Assembly (NCBI RefSeq): GCF_037042905.1
Contig: NC_087245.1
Location: forward strand, 29,204,001 to 29,268,000
Source of the DNA: Lytechinus pictus
Lineage: Eukaryota; Echinodermata; Echinoidea; Temnopleuroida; Toxopneustidae
Direction of reading: 5' to 3'
Length of the DNA: 64,000 nucleotides
The notes beneath the pieces are model-generated. The model ran no database searches and had not been told where the DNA came from. It saw only the letters and a list, made by a program, of their open reading frames with translations. Both the position numbers and the translations under genes were made by a program. Positions 34,830-46,459 of the stretch are shown here, in pieces (position 1 is the first letter of the stretch; each line of letters opens with the position of its first letter).

Positions 34830-37800
34830 AAAGTAGTAGTAACAGAAGAGGTTGAAGTAGCAGCAGCAGTAGGAGAAGAAGTAGTAGAAGTAGCAGCAGC
34901 AGTAGGAGGAGAAGTAGTGGTAGTATTAGTAGAAGTAGTCGTTGTAGTATTGTAGTGATAATATTATTAGTAGTAGAAGTAGTAGCAGTAGTAGTAGTAG
35001 TAGTAATAGTTGTTGTTGTTGTTGTAGTAGTCATGAGAGTATAGTTGTCGTAGTAGTAGTAGTAGTAAAGTAGTACTTGTAGTTGTAAAGTTACTCTTAC
35101 AAATTCGAAGGGCACTAGCCCCTCCTTATGCCATATTAATAATTGGTCGCCTGTAATTATATACGTTGGATAGAGTGTCAAGGATACCAGGATCTTGATT
35201 TTAGGACCTGTCAAGGGAATATTTACATTAAACATTTAATATGAAGAGAAAATCCTGAATGATTCATACAATTTAATAATGATGGTTTATCATTAACATG
35301 CTTCTCTCACTGTACCGGCAAGGGTAAATGATGTGTGACCTACGTTAGAATGTCTAAGACCGTCTTCGAGATATGCACGCTCTTCTGGGGATATCCAGGG
35401 GTGTTCTCGTGGTGAACTGTAGGCAGCGAAGATCCATAACAAGAACCAAAGACATCCTATTGAACCTGTAAGATGTCATTAAAAATGTATTTTTTCGTCA
35501 ACATAGTCATTAATGCGCACACATTCCATCAATGTACATTGAACACCTGGAGACCGAAGGCTACTCAAGGGTTCATCTAACAAACGAAGATTTGTTAGGC
35601 TAAATAAGCGGTTGTTAAGTTAAAATGCATCATTCAATTGGTTTAACGGGTGAAAGTTCGGCTCGCCATTACTTCTGCTGTACCTGGTTAGACCAAACCA
35701 ATACATTTACGTCCAAGACTGTGTGAACCTTGTTCGTTCAGTTGAATACAGACGAAGATTATTCTAGAAGGTATGTTTGATGAAAGATCAACAAATATCC
35801 ATCGCGACCACACCATTTCCTATGTGTTTTTTCCTTCTAAAAATTAAATCAGTTTCTTAGATACAGATACTTTTGCTTATACAACATTGCATTAAACCAG
35901 GCTATCTTGTGTCAGTAAAAAGCATACCACCCCCTTACAGATGCGGTAAACATATTACTTTTAACTCACAGCTTCCATTTTTAGAATTGAAACAGCTTAA
36001 AGTGATTGGTTAACATTGGTTTGACTTTTAAAAAATCTGAGCTAGAAGGTCACACTTGTCACCTGTGTCTGTGATATGTTACAAAAATGAAGCCCAGAAA
36101 AAATTGCGTTCGAAAATAATTATTTAGTGCTTCAAAAATTGAAATATAAAGTGACCGAAAACACCATCTTAATTTCATCCCATACACTTATGTGTACTAT
36201 TTAGGCGTCTATTAGACGCCTATTTACAAAATCGGGGTTTGCCTTGTAGTTTTAGCTTTTCATTCTCAATAATGGTTGTTTTCAGGGTTTATTAGTTCTA
36301 ATACATGCACGTGTACACATGTTTTATCTTGGTTTGAGAATTTTTTAAATTGGCTGCTCACAAAGTTAAACAATACCTTTAAGTGGCTTCCGACGAAGCT
36401 GTTAATTTTAATAGGTCATCGTATTCCTTTTGAAAAAAAAAGTAGTTATCACGAACCGAATATGTAGAAAGGAAGAGGCCATCCACCTATCACGTTGAGG
36501 TTTATGAGATATCCTGTTAATGCGTTACCCAACACATTTCCAAAGTTGAAACCTGAGCAGTTTGGAAAAGAGATAAAACAGAATTACTCAAACAATATTC
36601 TGTCAATGAAAGACAGGGGAAAATTAAATCCTTAAATAAAGCTTATCGCATTTTACTATTTGAATATTTTGTTTGAGATCGCACGTTTCAATTCAATGGG
36701 TAATAAGTCAAAAGAGTGTTATCATTATCGTGCGTGTATCTATTTAAGCTGTCTGAATTTAAAAAAAAATCTTAATTATATTCTAATTAAGGACATATTG
36801 ACATCTACCTTAGATCCAATATTTCCTATTGCTATTACTCTGTTCTTGGAGATGATGTGACATAACAATACCAATAAGAACAAACTTGTAATAGGAAGAT
36901 GAGCGATTACAGATAGAACTTATTATTGATAGAATACAAGATGAAGAAGAGGTGAGTGGCGTCGATGTCGAAGACAACAATATAGGTTGTAGATAATAGT
37001 AAATAGTGAGATGGTCTGAATACCATCGTGACCAAGGACATTTTTTTAAAACTTAACTTCACTAGCATAATAAAGTAAATAAATTCGAAGTATATGAAAC
37101 TTTAAGGGTGACTTTTACCTACAAAACCGATGACACTAAGACTGCTTCTCTCTTCCGGGTGTGCCCATTTAGACCACATGGCAAGCATACTAGGGAAAGA
37201 GACACCCTGAACAATGAATCACATTGGATGCAACATGGTAATTGAAATGGTGCAAATGGCGCTGGTTTGCATGAAATGCATGAAAATCCGGATCAATCAG
37301 GAAACTTCAGGGGACCAATGATCACCTACCAAAGCATTTTTGTTTAGAGAACCCAATGCAGGTTCTTATGCAGGTTAAAGAAACGTTAGCAACAACCTGT
37401 TTTCCCTGGATCATAGACATGGCTTTTGCTTTTGAGAAATTGTTGTCATGTCCAACCATTATTCAACAGAAGACATTTCTCTTTAAAAGTGAAGAATATA
37501 AATGTAAGATCTGACCACTTGTCGGACGACAAATGTTGATGACATTCTCTTCTGGAGTCCGTTTCCTAAAAATTTAGTTATCGTGACTATGGCAACTTTC
37601 GACTGTGACAAGTACAATGGAAACATAGAATGTATTTGGCTGTTGACCCCTGGTACCATGGCAGTTAACACAGTTATAATTGTAAATTTACAACTGTTGT
37701 AAGTCAGGCGCAGATCCAGGGGGTGGCTTGTCCTTTTTTTTAAGACAAATTCGCTCCCCGTACAGGCCTGACTCTGGATCCTCGTCGGTCAGTCCTTTAT

Positions 37801-40014
37801 GAAACGGGCCCCAGTTCTATGGTTTTACTGATCCTTACCTCACCGAGACCACTGAAGAATCGTGTGACGAAATACCACTCCGTTCCAGCATAAGCTGCCA
37901 CAGGTCCTAGGAGAGTACAAACACTCGATAACAGAAATCCAGAACCAAGGATCCATTTCATACCAAACTTGTCCGACAGCCAGCCGCCTGGGAGTTGGGT
38001 GAAGATGTACCCGTAAAAGAAGCCCGCGAGGATCAGTTCTTGTGTCTGTGCATCCCAAAGGAAATCACCGGATCTCTGCCAAATGTTACCATCATATACA
38101 TAATCAGGGTAAAAATACATCATACTAAGGTGATATCTGGATTCACCTAAACATGCTAAATTAACCTTTCACACTTAGGCATACCATTCGTGTGATCGGG
38201 TAATACTACACAATTAATATTAAGCAGTTAAGACTGTAGAATACCCTATGCTTTCTTGGTGGATTAGTTCTTGTGGTATCTTGGGCATATTTGTTTATTT
38301 TCATAATGATGAATACTAAATTCTAAGTTTTAACTTACCAGTACACTTCCTATATACAGAACTTCATTAGAATGTCCTAACCCCCCCCCCCCCCCCCACT
38401 TCGACAGAATTTGAATAAACTGTTTTTTCGTTTATGTGGGCTTTTTTGAGCTAATGCAGGTTGTCAGCCAATTCTGGACGAGAAATTTGTACCGTTGGTG
38501 ACCTCTGATTTTTTCTTGCGGGTTGATACACAATTTTTGACAGGTTAAGTCTTTGACCTGTTTTGAGGGTGGGGGGGGGGGGGTTGTCAGAAAAGTTTGC
38601 CCCTCGAGCATTACGAGGTTGTCACGTAGATGGTGTAGTCTGCAGGCACAGACCCTGATTGAAACTTTGATCAGCATGTGTGTCTCCACGCAAAGACTAG
38701 CTCATAGAGGGCCTTCAGTACACAAGGCATGAGTAGGCTGCACATTCAGATCCTTAACTCGAGTGAAGACTAGATGGTGACGCGTCCTTGCCAGGGGCCG
38801 CGGAAGCGGGGGGCTGGGGTGGGTTTCAGCCCCCCCCCCCACTTTTTCCAAAACCGTGTACAAAAACGTAAAAATGACAATATGATTGTGATTTTTGCAT
38901 GGTAAGCCCCCCACTTTTGGCTCAGCCCCCCCCCCCCCCCACTTTGAAAACCATTCTGCGGCCCCTGCTTGCTGTCAAAGGCCACTTTACGTTAATTATT
39001 TCTAAGATGTATTTCATCCTTTAAGAATATTACAAAAGTAGCAAAGTAATAAAGCTAACCGTCTGTTCAGCACTGGAGTTTGCTGTTGGAGAAGCTGCGC
39101 AGGTCTCTATGCCTTGCTGAGTCTCGTTCCCGATTTGATCGTCGTGTGTGACGTAGGACTCATTCACCATTGCAACCATGGCAACGCTTACGTTTTGCCG
39201 CATCGCGCAGACGGCAGTCATCCCAAGGAATATTAATATTGCCATCTGATGGCGAACTTGGATGAAACCGGGAACTTCAGGAAATAAAGACAAACATAGA
39301 AGTCAGCTTTGAATACCAAACGTTTAATAATCAATAAGTGAAAACCATACAGTGGGAGCATGGGCGACGACCACCCTATGATTTCTCAAGTTGAGGGGGA
39401 AAGGGAGAAATTATAAAGAGGAAGAAGAGGAAAGAGACAAGACTGTCCTAAAAGATGTGTTCGAATACCAAGAATACCCACGTTATTCAAGAGGAAAAGG
39501 GATCTTTAAGTCGTCCCCCCCCCCATCGAGATACCCCTGCGTCACTCCCGATTCTATCCATTGTCCTCTCGGTAATCGCCCACCATCTCTTATTACACGT
39601 CTTAGGTCTATTTTCCTTCCTTTCCCAGGTTTCCATCTCCTCTGTCATAAATCATTCACCATATTATACATACATGTATATCATATGAAGTGGAAAGAAA
39701 ATGATTAGAAAATATACCCTCTTCTTATTTTAAAACAAATATATCATACATGTATTCAAAATTAGAAACTGGTTATATAAAATTTATCAGGCCAATATCA
39801 GATTTCACTCACTGTTCTTCCTGGAGGGTACCAATGGTGGTTTCGTCTCCTGACGACTGCCTTCAAGACGTAAAGAACCATACTGCATGGTTTTCAAGTC
39901 ATCCCTCTGTTTAGCCATTGCCTCTGATATCGATGGATATCGAGACGGAATGGACATCGAGTTCGACGTTGACATGGACTCATCCGTGATCTGCTCCCCG
40001 TAACTCTTGGTCAT
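32002..40014 (-). CDS. SLC17-family anion transporter, sialin/VGLUT-like
   Basis: Ten exons assemble in phase on the minus strand: 40014-39813, 39274-39060, 38075-37839, 37206-37119, 36552-36457, 35465-35344, 34670-34515, 33582-33450, 32917-32676, 32229-32002 (TAA). The total is 1719 nt, 572 residues, normal for the family. The N-terminus (about 68 residues) is cytosolic and Ser-rich. TM1 has TAVCAMRQNVSVAMVAMVN, followed by a luminal loop with NES, NET and NSS glycosylation sequons. Family signatures are QLPGGWLSDKFGMKWILGSG, then FVTRFFSGLGEGVSFPSM with AMWSKWAHPEERS, and late helices GMMNTAGTLGGIVGPYIVG. Members are major-facilitator carriers exporting sialic acid, glutamate or phosphate, usually in lysosomal or vesicle membranes. 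The exact substrate and subfamily cannot be decided here. The exon 2 and exon 5 donors (GTTAGC, GTTCGT) are weak but preserve phase. Confidence 0.9.
33868..34025. repeat. CA-rich low-complexity tract
   Basis: About 150 bp of irregular CACA/CATACA repeats in the intron between exons 7 and 8 of the SLC17 gene. It is an interrupted microsatellite; the open frame across it is composition-driven. Confidence 0.8.
34085..34420 (+). mobile_element. tRNA-derived SINE
   Basis: A box-like TGGCTTAGTGG (34103-34113) and B box-like GGTTCAATAATCC (34147-34159) have tRNA spacing. They are followed by AT-rich sequence, a C run and A run (about 34208-34231), and a tail containing AAATGGGTACCC and GGAATTCCTTGAATGCTC. 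The tail resembles deuterostome SINE sequence I have seen before, but I cannot name the family. It lies in the SLC17 intron, about 95 bp from exon 7. Confidence 0.6.
34757..35085. repeat. (TAG)n/(GTA)n microsatellite cluster
   Basis: About 330 bp of imperfect ATT, AGT, AGC and GTT triplets in the intron between exons 6 and 7 of the SLC17 gene. The long Leu/Thr-rich minus-strand frame here is an artefact of the triplets, although the same locus also overlaps real exon 7 (34670-34515) in another frame. Confidence 0.9.
38792..38967. mobile_element. hAT-like MITE with poly-G/C interior
   Basis: The left end CAGGGGCCGCGGAA faces the right end TTCTGCGGCCCCTG. CAGGGGC termini are typical of hAT elements. 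The interior holds long C runs and repeated CCCCCCACTTTT-like segments. A clean 8-bp target duplication is not visible; only CTTGC is shared at the borders. Confidence 0.5.
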
Positions 40015-40307
40015 ATCGTATTTCGGTATTGTTTTTAATCCTCAAGAAATACGCAATATTTCGACTCCAAAATTCAATTCTGTAAATCATGTAATTCAGA
40101 GCGCGGTTTAAATCACGTTATCATTGTCATTGAAATAGACAATGTAAAGTGGGTAGGTTGCCTGCAGACCTGATTCTCCTTGTGGTATTCAAAAAGGTAC
40201 ACATGAAAACTCTGTTTAAATTTTTTTTATACAACTATGTTTACTATATGAAAATTACAGTAGGTGTTTAACAGCTGAACAGTTATTAACAGTTTAAACG
40301 ACCATGC

Positions 40308-40914
40308 TTAAAGAGGTATTCCAAGCTGATAATATGATTTGAACAGATTAAGAAAAATCAGACAAGCAAAACACTGAAAACCTGAGCATAATCGGACAAT
40401 GAATGACAAAGTTATGGCATGTTAAAGATTTGCATTATTCCAGGGAAACAGTTCAATGCATGTCCTCATGAATATTCAATAAGCAAACTGATGATTTTAT
40501 ATCCCCACTTGTTCTTTTGTATTTTAATATATGAAATAGATTTATTTAAATATTTTCCTTCAAGAACCAAAAATATTGGAATAACAACTGATTACGTGCA
40601 TTGGATATTGCTGCAACTTATTTAATTACAAGGGAGACATATCATTCACACATGTATATGAAAAAAAGGAAACAATGAAGATTTCATGTAATAACATAGG
40701 AAAAAGGAAGATGGGGATATGACATCATCAGCCCATCTAATGATTATTCATGATGACGTGCATATAACTCTTTTCACAATATATTGCTAAACTTGAAAAT
40801 TCCATAACTCCGCTATTTGTTACCAGATACTTATTAAATTTTCAGCATTTTGCTCTGTAAATTTTACTCTATTTATTTAGATATAAATATTTTCAGTCCG
40901 GAGCATCCCTTTAA
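40308..40914. mobile_element. TTAA-flanked foldback MITE, copy B
   Basis: TTAAAGAGGTATTCCAAGC at the left faces CCGGAGCATCCCTTTAA at the right. The length (607 bp) nearly equals that of the copy at 56298-56907. Internal arms share the family layout: AAAATCAGACAAGCAAAACA on the left; GATGACATCATC, ATTTTCAGCATTTTGCTCT and TATTTATTTAGAT on the right. The sequence is clearly diverged from copy C, so this looks like a related subfamily. The insertion lies in a GTTTAAAC-rich repeat. Confidence 0.6.
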
Positions 40915-42593
40915 GTTATTAAGAATTAACAACTTTGTTGTTTAACTTGTTTAAACTGTTTAAACAACTACGGTAAGGTTCTTATAGTAAACGGCATTGA
41001 ATAAAAACTCTAAACAACATGTTCACTGTGTAATGTAAAGTATGAATGAAATAAGAAAAGCAAAAGGTGTGCTATTGACACCCATAGTCAAGATAGTCGT
41101 GATTGTTTGAGGCCGATATTTTAGTGACCTACATGACAAAGAGTATTATTGATCTTCTGTGTATGCCAGCTTTATTGATTCGACATCATGCAGTCTGGCG
41201 CATATATACTTTAGGTGTCACGGTCATGATGGTCAAATATAATCTGATAATTAAAATATAAAATACAATGCGAATATAACCTTAGGAAGAATATAACGAT
41301 TCAAGGGATTAATACTACTCTCTGATACTTCATACTAAACAGCCGTCCCATATTCGATGGAAAGAGTAAAGTTGCTGCAGTATATATATATACCTATGTT
41401 CCCTCGACATGGTATTTAAACACCGTAAAATCGGTTTGTAGTTGTTTAAAAAATGGACAATAGCTATTTCCTGATTCCAAAAGTTTTTGAATGTCTAAAT
41501 AACTTAATTAATTTGTTTGCAATAAATAAACATGTAAATTGGACTCTTTCTACCTCGATGCTTCTTCGCTTCGCATACATACAAGCTTTGTTAAAATAGC
41601 TGATTCATCTGAGATCGAGACCTATAAGTTGATAGTCTTGAGAATTTGTGGTAGGTCCCTGTCCACGGAACGAAATGCTTTCACGACTGCTTAAAGAGGT
41701 GTCTCCCATCCCCGCTAGGGTACTAATTCGAAGTACTTAGAGATATTTCCAAAAGGTCCTATATAGTCTATCCTGTCTTCAACCAAGCAATGACAATGCG
41801 AGTTAAAACTTTTGTGATGTTGGATCTGCTATCAACAAGGCAAGGGTCATCTCGGTCACGGTAAAACGAGGCTGATCAATATCAGCAATGACTTCTGCAG
41901 CGTAGAAATCAAACAATCCAAAGTACAAATGCTCTACTTCAATTGAATGTGTAATAGGACTTCCAAATTTGCGAAATTCATACCAGCTGCAGAGTTACTT
42001 TTTTTCATGACTTCACTAACTTTGTTCATGAATGTTTCGTTCAATCATATTCTAGTAGGTTCTATGGTTCAATTCAAATTATCATCGTCTATAAATAACC
42101 ATATTTGATAAGACGGTTCCACCCCACCAAATGAAATTTATATTAATATCCATGAATATACAAAATGCAGTAGCCTAATGAAAGTTTACAACGAGAACAT
42201 ATTAAATGCAAACAGCTTACCACACGTGCAACCGAATATAATATTCATATACATGTCATATTTTTTACGATCGGCCTTTGAATATTGCACAAACAAACTT
42301 GTAATAAAAAGGGAACTATACGTTTCACAATAAATTATATGATTTCAGACGAGGTCCATGGTGCATGGATGATAAAATAGTATGAAATTATTTGCATGTC
42401 TGCAATGTGTATTATGTACGAGTAGATTTTGTATCTAAAAGTACTAAACCTACCTTCAATTAAAATGCACATTATCCATCCCTATGCCATTCTGTGAGAA
42501 AAAGGTAATAACAATTCTTTTTTATGAATGAAGAGAAAACATATATAATTTTCGCAAGCTCATGGGTTCTGTTTTATGAGAGGACATGTAATA

Positions 42594-42750
42594 CAGGGGC
42601 CGCTTCATAAAGCTGTTCGTAAGTTAATAGCGACTTTAAAAACGGCTGGTGAACCTTTCTTACTAGCTATTTAAGTGTATACTATTTACCACAAGAAAGT
42701 GACACCAGTCGTTCTTAACTTACGAACAGCTTTATGAAACACCCACCAGG
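42594..42750. mobile_element. MITE with long terminal inverted repeats (GTTTCATAAA family)
   Basis: The left arm CTTCATAAAGCTGTTCGTAA and the right arm TTACGAACAGCTTTATGAAA are nearly perfect complements. Pairing extends further through AGTTAA and the CGACTGGTG-like sequence, to about 55 bp per arm. The element is 157 bp and non-coding. Confidence 0.75.
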
Positions 42751-43128
42751 CATAGCTCCATGCACCAGGTATCACAAGATTTATGCCATGGATGACTCTG
42801 AAGAATGAGTAAAAAAATATTTTAGTGTTCAGAGGAGGAGGGGATTGTGGCAATAGTGCATACTTGTTGTATCCCACCGTAGAGGAACTGTTTTTTTTTT
42901 TTTTTTTTTTGGGGGGGGGGGGGCGGGCGCCATGAAAGTCCCTGTGTGACACGTTAATCGACTCGATAATCAACTTCTTAGGCAATAAGGGTGTGAAAAT
43001 GTACTATTTTCACGACGTTATCTGATAACGATGCTTTCATTTAATAAGGTATTACTATGATCTTCCATTGTAGTTATTTTTTCCAGTAATATTCCTTGCA
43101 TTTATTTCATATACCACGACCTGAATAT

Positions 43129-43376
43129 CAGGGTCCTGTCTTACAAAGAGTTACAATTGATCTGATCATCTTAAACTATATAGGAAATCCAACGATGTCA
43201 TTTTTTTAACTCCGGGAAATTGGCATGATGTCCTTTGTAAAAAAAAAGGAGCACACCAAGTTTTCAAGATCACATCTAGAAAACATTTTGAACAAACATG
43301 TATTTGTTGCTGGCTTTCCATAATTGTGGTTGATCGGATCAATCATAACTGTGAGAAGGGGCCCAGATCTCCATGC
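43129..43376. mobile_element. Inverted-repeat MITE
   Basis: The left end (AGGGTCCTGTCTTACAAAGA, then GTTACAATTGATCTGATC) faces the right end (GATCGGATCAATCATAACTG, then AGAAGGGGCCC). The interior is AT-rich and has no coding frame of note. Confidence 0.6.
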
Positions 43377-46300
43377 TGTTAAGTATGACAAACTTTAGCT
43401 AACATTGTTGTATTGAAAAGAAACAGGTACTAGTGATAAATATCTCCGTGGTTAACAAGCGTGGTGATTATAGACATTCTGCACTCATACGGTGATGGCG
43501 GAATTTCTTGTTCGTTTATCTTCAGATTTGTTTTCCCTCATTCTGGACTGGCATACCGGGAGCCATCCACTTCCAAGTATCTGTCCTTCATCACCAAAGC
43601 CAGATCATGGAGCAATATCTACATGGCCAGATATTGCATCTTCCACTGGATTTGCGTTGTGACCCTAGAAGATTTGTTTTATACAAAACATGTCGCTCAT
43701 TATGCATTATCATGATTATCATTGTAATTACTATCATTAATATTAAAATATTGTAAATCATGCCCTAGCTGATGTATTGATAGATGCACTAAATTGACAA
43801 AACAATTGTGTATATTCAAAATTCATCCCATATAAATCATGAGCCATACACAAAATACATAGTAGTGCAATGCCGCGATATCCATTTATTACTTGCAAGA
43901 GTGGTGTATTATGTACAAACAAACTTCAGAAATGTGCACTATTCCTCTAAACATGATAGAGCTAAATTTGGATTTAACAAATTCAAAATGAAAGTTTAAA
44001 AAAGAAAATGCTGGTGATCATATGAACTTAATATAAACACATCCGAAAAATAAACGAAACCTTTCACTTACGTGATCCTTTCATTAATTTTTGTGCCAAA
44101 AAAATGTTTTTTTGCATCAATTCGTGCAGAATAGTTATTACCACATTATACTAATCAATTATCTTTGTTTTATTTACATAATTTTTAATTCACATGTTTT
44201 ATGCTATTGATTTTATATAACCTAAGCACTAATCAATTTGTATATCAAACCTGAAAAAATTCAAGCATAGCCCGACGCACGACCGGAACTGTACAGACAA
44301 AAAATGAAAAGAAAACCAGCAATTTAGCTTATCTTTTTATCCTGTATAACTATTTTCTGATAAATAAATAAATATGCATAACAGGATTCATCGACCCTTA
44401 TAAACACACTATAAACGCACTAAACGTGTGTGACGTGAAGTTCCATAAAATGACGAAATAATGGCAAAAAAATGATTTAGATGCTGCCATCTTGGATTAT
44501 GGGTCAGCACATTTCTTGGACAAAATGGAATTAATAATCCTGTTCCCAGAAGTAAAATCACGGAATGTGGCATTTTGTCCACCAAATACCAAATGTATAT
44601 CGTTTTCAGTATTTTATTGAATATGTAAAAAAATGATCATATATAGGTTCTAGAAAATGATATGAACCTTATTTACGGTCATAATTCTTGGGGCTAGATG
44701 AGTAATGAAGAGAAGGTGGTGCTGGATATACCTATACCCTATGACTACACGATAAGCACACGCCAGTTTATCGCCAAAAACACGCAAGAAGAACGTTGGG
44801 TGTGTAAGAGACCCCTTCAGCATTCGTTCAGCTCGCTGCATGTACAGTTGGATGGCAAAGCGTCTAAAGCAGTATGCGTGCGCTGTGTGAGCGCTAGTTG
44901 TTCGCCGCCGAACTTGCTACGAATACCAAACGTCCGCCCGCGTTTGACTGGCGTTGGTCCAGTGCGCTCTGTGCATGTCTGGTGTTCTTTTGGCGTGTAT
45001 AGTCATAGGTCGAGCGTCATGCGTCGAGCTTTGCGCACATTTTTTAGCATTCTAAAAAAAGAGAAAATTCAGACGGTTTGCGTTGAACAGAAAACGTTGG
45101 TCTAACGCGCTCGACGAACGCTTAACAATGACGCACATCTAGCGAATGACAACAAAATGACAAAAACTACAAAATTTGCGCCCCTCGTGCAACACACGCG
45201 TCACAGGAAAGCGGTGAGAGGCTGGATTTCGTAAAATGGTCTCTAATCAGTTCAATCACAACTTATGGGATAGAGAGAATTTGTCTTTGAAAAGATACAG
45301 CACTCTACATTTCGATTATAAACTTGTATTAGCATAAACTACGTACGATTAAAGGCATAATGGTTTGCTTTGTGGATGATCGATCTCTATCGTGTATATT
45401 TTCACTGGGAGCTATTAGGAATGGGTACACAATTATAACACGATCATCACCTCTAAATAAACATATCACTCGACTGATCCAATTCGGTGCTCAAGAGTGT
45501 GAAATTATTTTTAAAATGTAATGTATAATTTCAAGGACGTAGTTAGGACTTTTCAAAAGCGGTGTCGTGAACGAAGCTAGTGACCAAGTGATGAAGGGTG
45601 TAGATGGTGGGAAGCCACTTCCCAAAGGAGAACGCTTTTACTATTTCCTCAAAGGAAACAAGGCTGTACACAGGTTTGTGAGGGTGTTGTGGTTGGGGGC
45701 CATACTACGCAAAATATTCGAAAACACAAGACAGCAGCTCGGGAAGTGGCCGAGCTTATCACCATGGTGTTTTACATTGGGGATCGACAAGAAACAATTT
45801 GCTGCACATTTTTTTTTTCGAAATGTAGGGGTGAAAGAGTAACTGCCCAAAATTCTTGTTGCGTATAGACATGCATGGGAATGTTTGTCTTTATTAGTTA
45901 GACCGATCGTCACATTATTTACTTCTTATTAAGAAAATAAGTATTTCCTTGCTTTATTGGGCCTCGATTGTCCCGGAATCGTTTGTGGATCCACCCCGAG
46001 ACCAAGGCAACGAACATTACGTCTGATGTCCTCAAAGTCAGATTCATGGAGCACAATACTGATAACAATATGTTATAGTATTTCATTTATGTTTTGTCTC
46101 TTTTGAAATTGAATATGGACAAATTATATCAACATAAATATATAGTAGTTAACACGAAATGCAATCCTCAGCTTTAATAAAATAACGGTTTCGGAGAACA
46201 AAGGGGCTCGTCTAATAACATGTTCATATGGGAACCTCTGGAATGAGCCATCATGAGAATAAATTATGCTATTTGATTATACATGTACAGATAATTCAAG

Positions 46301-46459
46301 TTAACTGACACATTTGATAGGTTCTTTCATATTTGGCAATATATAATCATTAAGGAGATTTATAATTTCCTGAAAAGGGGAATCGGTCGAGATTTTGTAT
46401 AGCAGGTGGTGTCAATGACAGCAGATGCGGTTCAATCCAAAACCCAGACGTCCACCCAA

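Larger units (their letters stand above)
40015..46459. other. Intergenic region without a supported gene
   Basis: Between the SLC17 start and the receptor's last exon I find only mobile-element debris and AT-rich DNA. Features inside it are the foldback MITE at 40308, two GTTTCATAAA-type MITEs (42594, 43129), a T19-G12 run near 42890, and a CpG-richer stretch at about 44800-45200. The SLC17 promoter should lie just above 40014, but no clear core motif is visible. Confidence 0.5.

Noticed and set aside
34540-35235. 231-residue Leu/Thr-rich minus-strand frame
   Set aside because: Most of it translates the TAG/GTA microsatellite. The real SLC17 exon 7 in this area (34670-34515) uses a different frame that fits both neighbours.
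37556-37808. Possible further GTTTCATAAA-type MITE
   Set aside because: The ends (GTCCGTTTCCTAAA and TTTATGAAACGGGCCCC) are suggestive, but the arms do not pair convincingly over any length.
44698-45105. 135-residue plus-strand frame in a GC-richer stretch
   Set aside because: It has no recognisable domain, a composition biased by CpG-rich repeated words, and no splice partners. It is probably a repeat.
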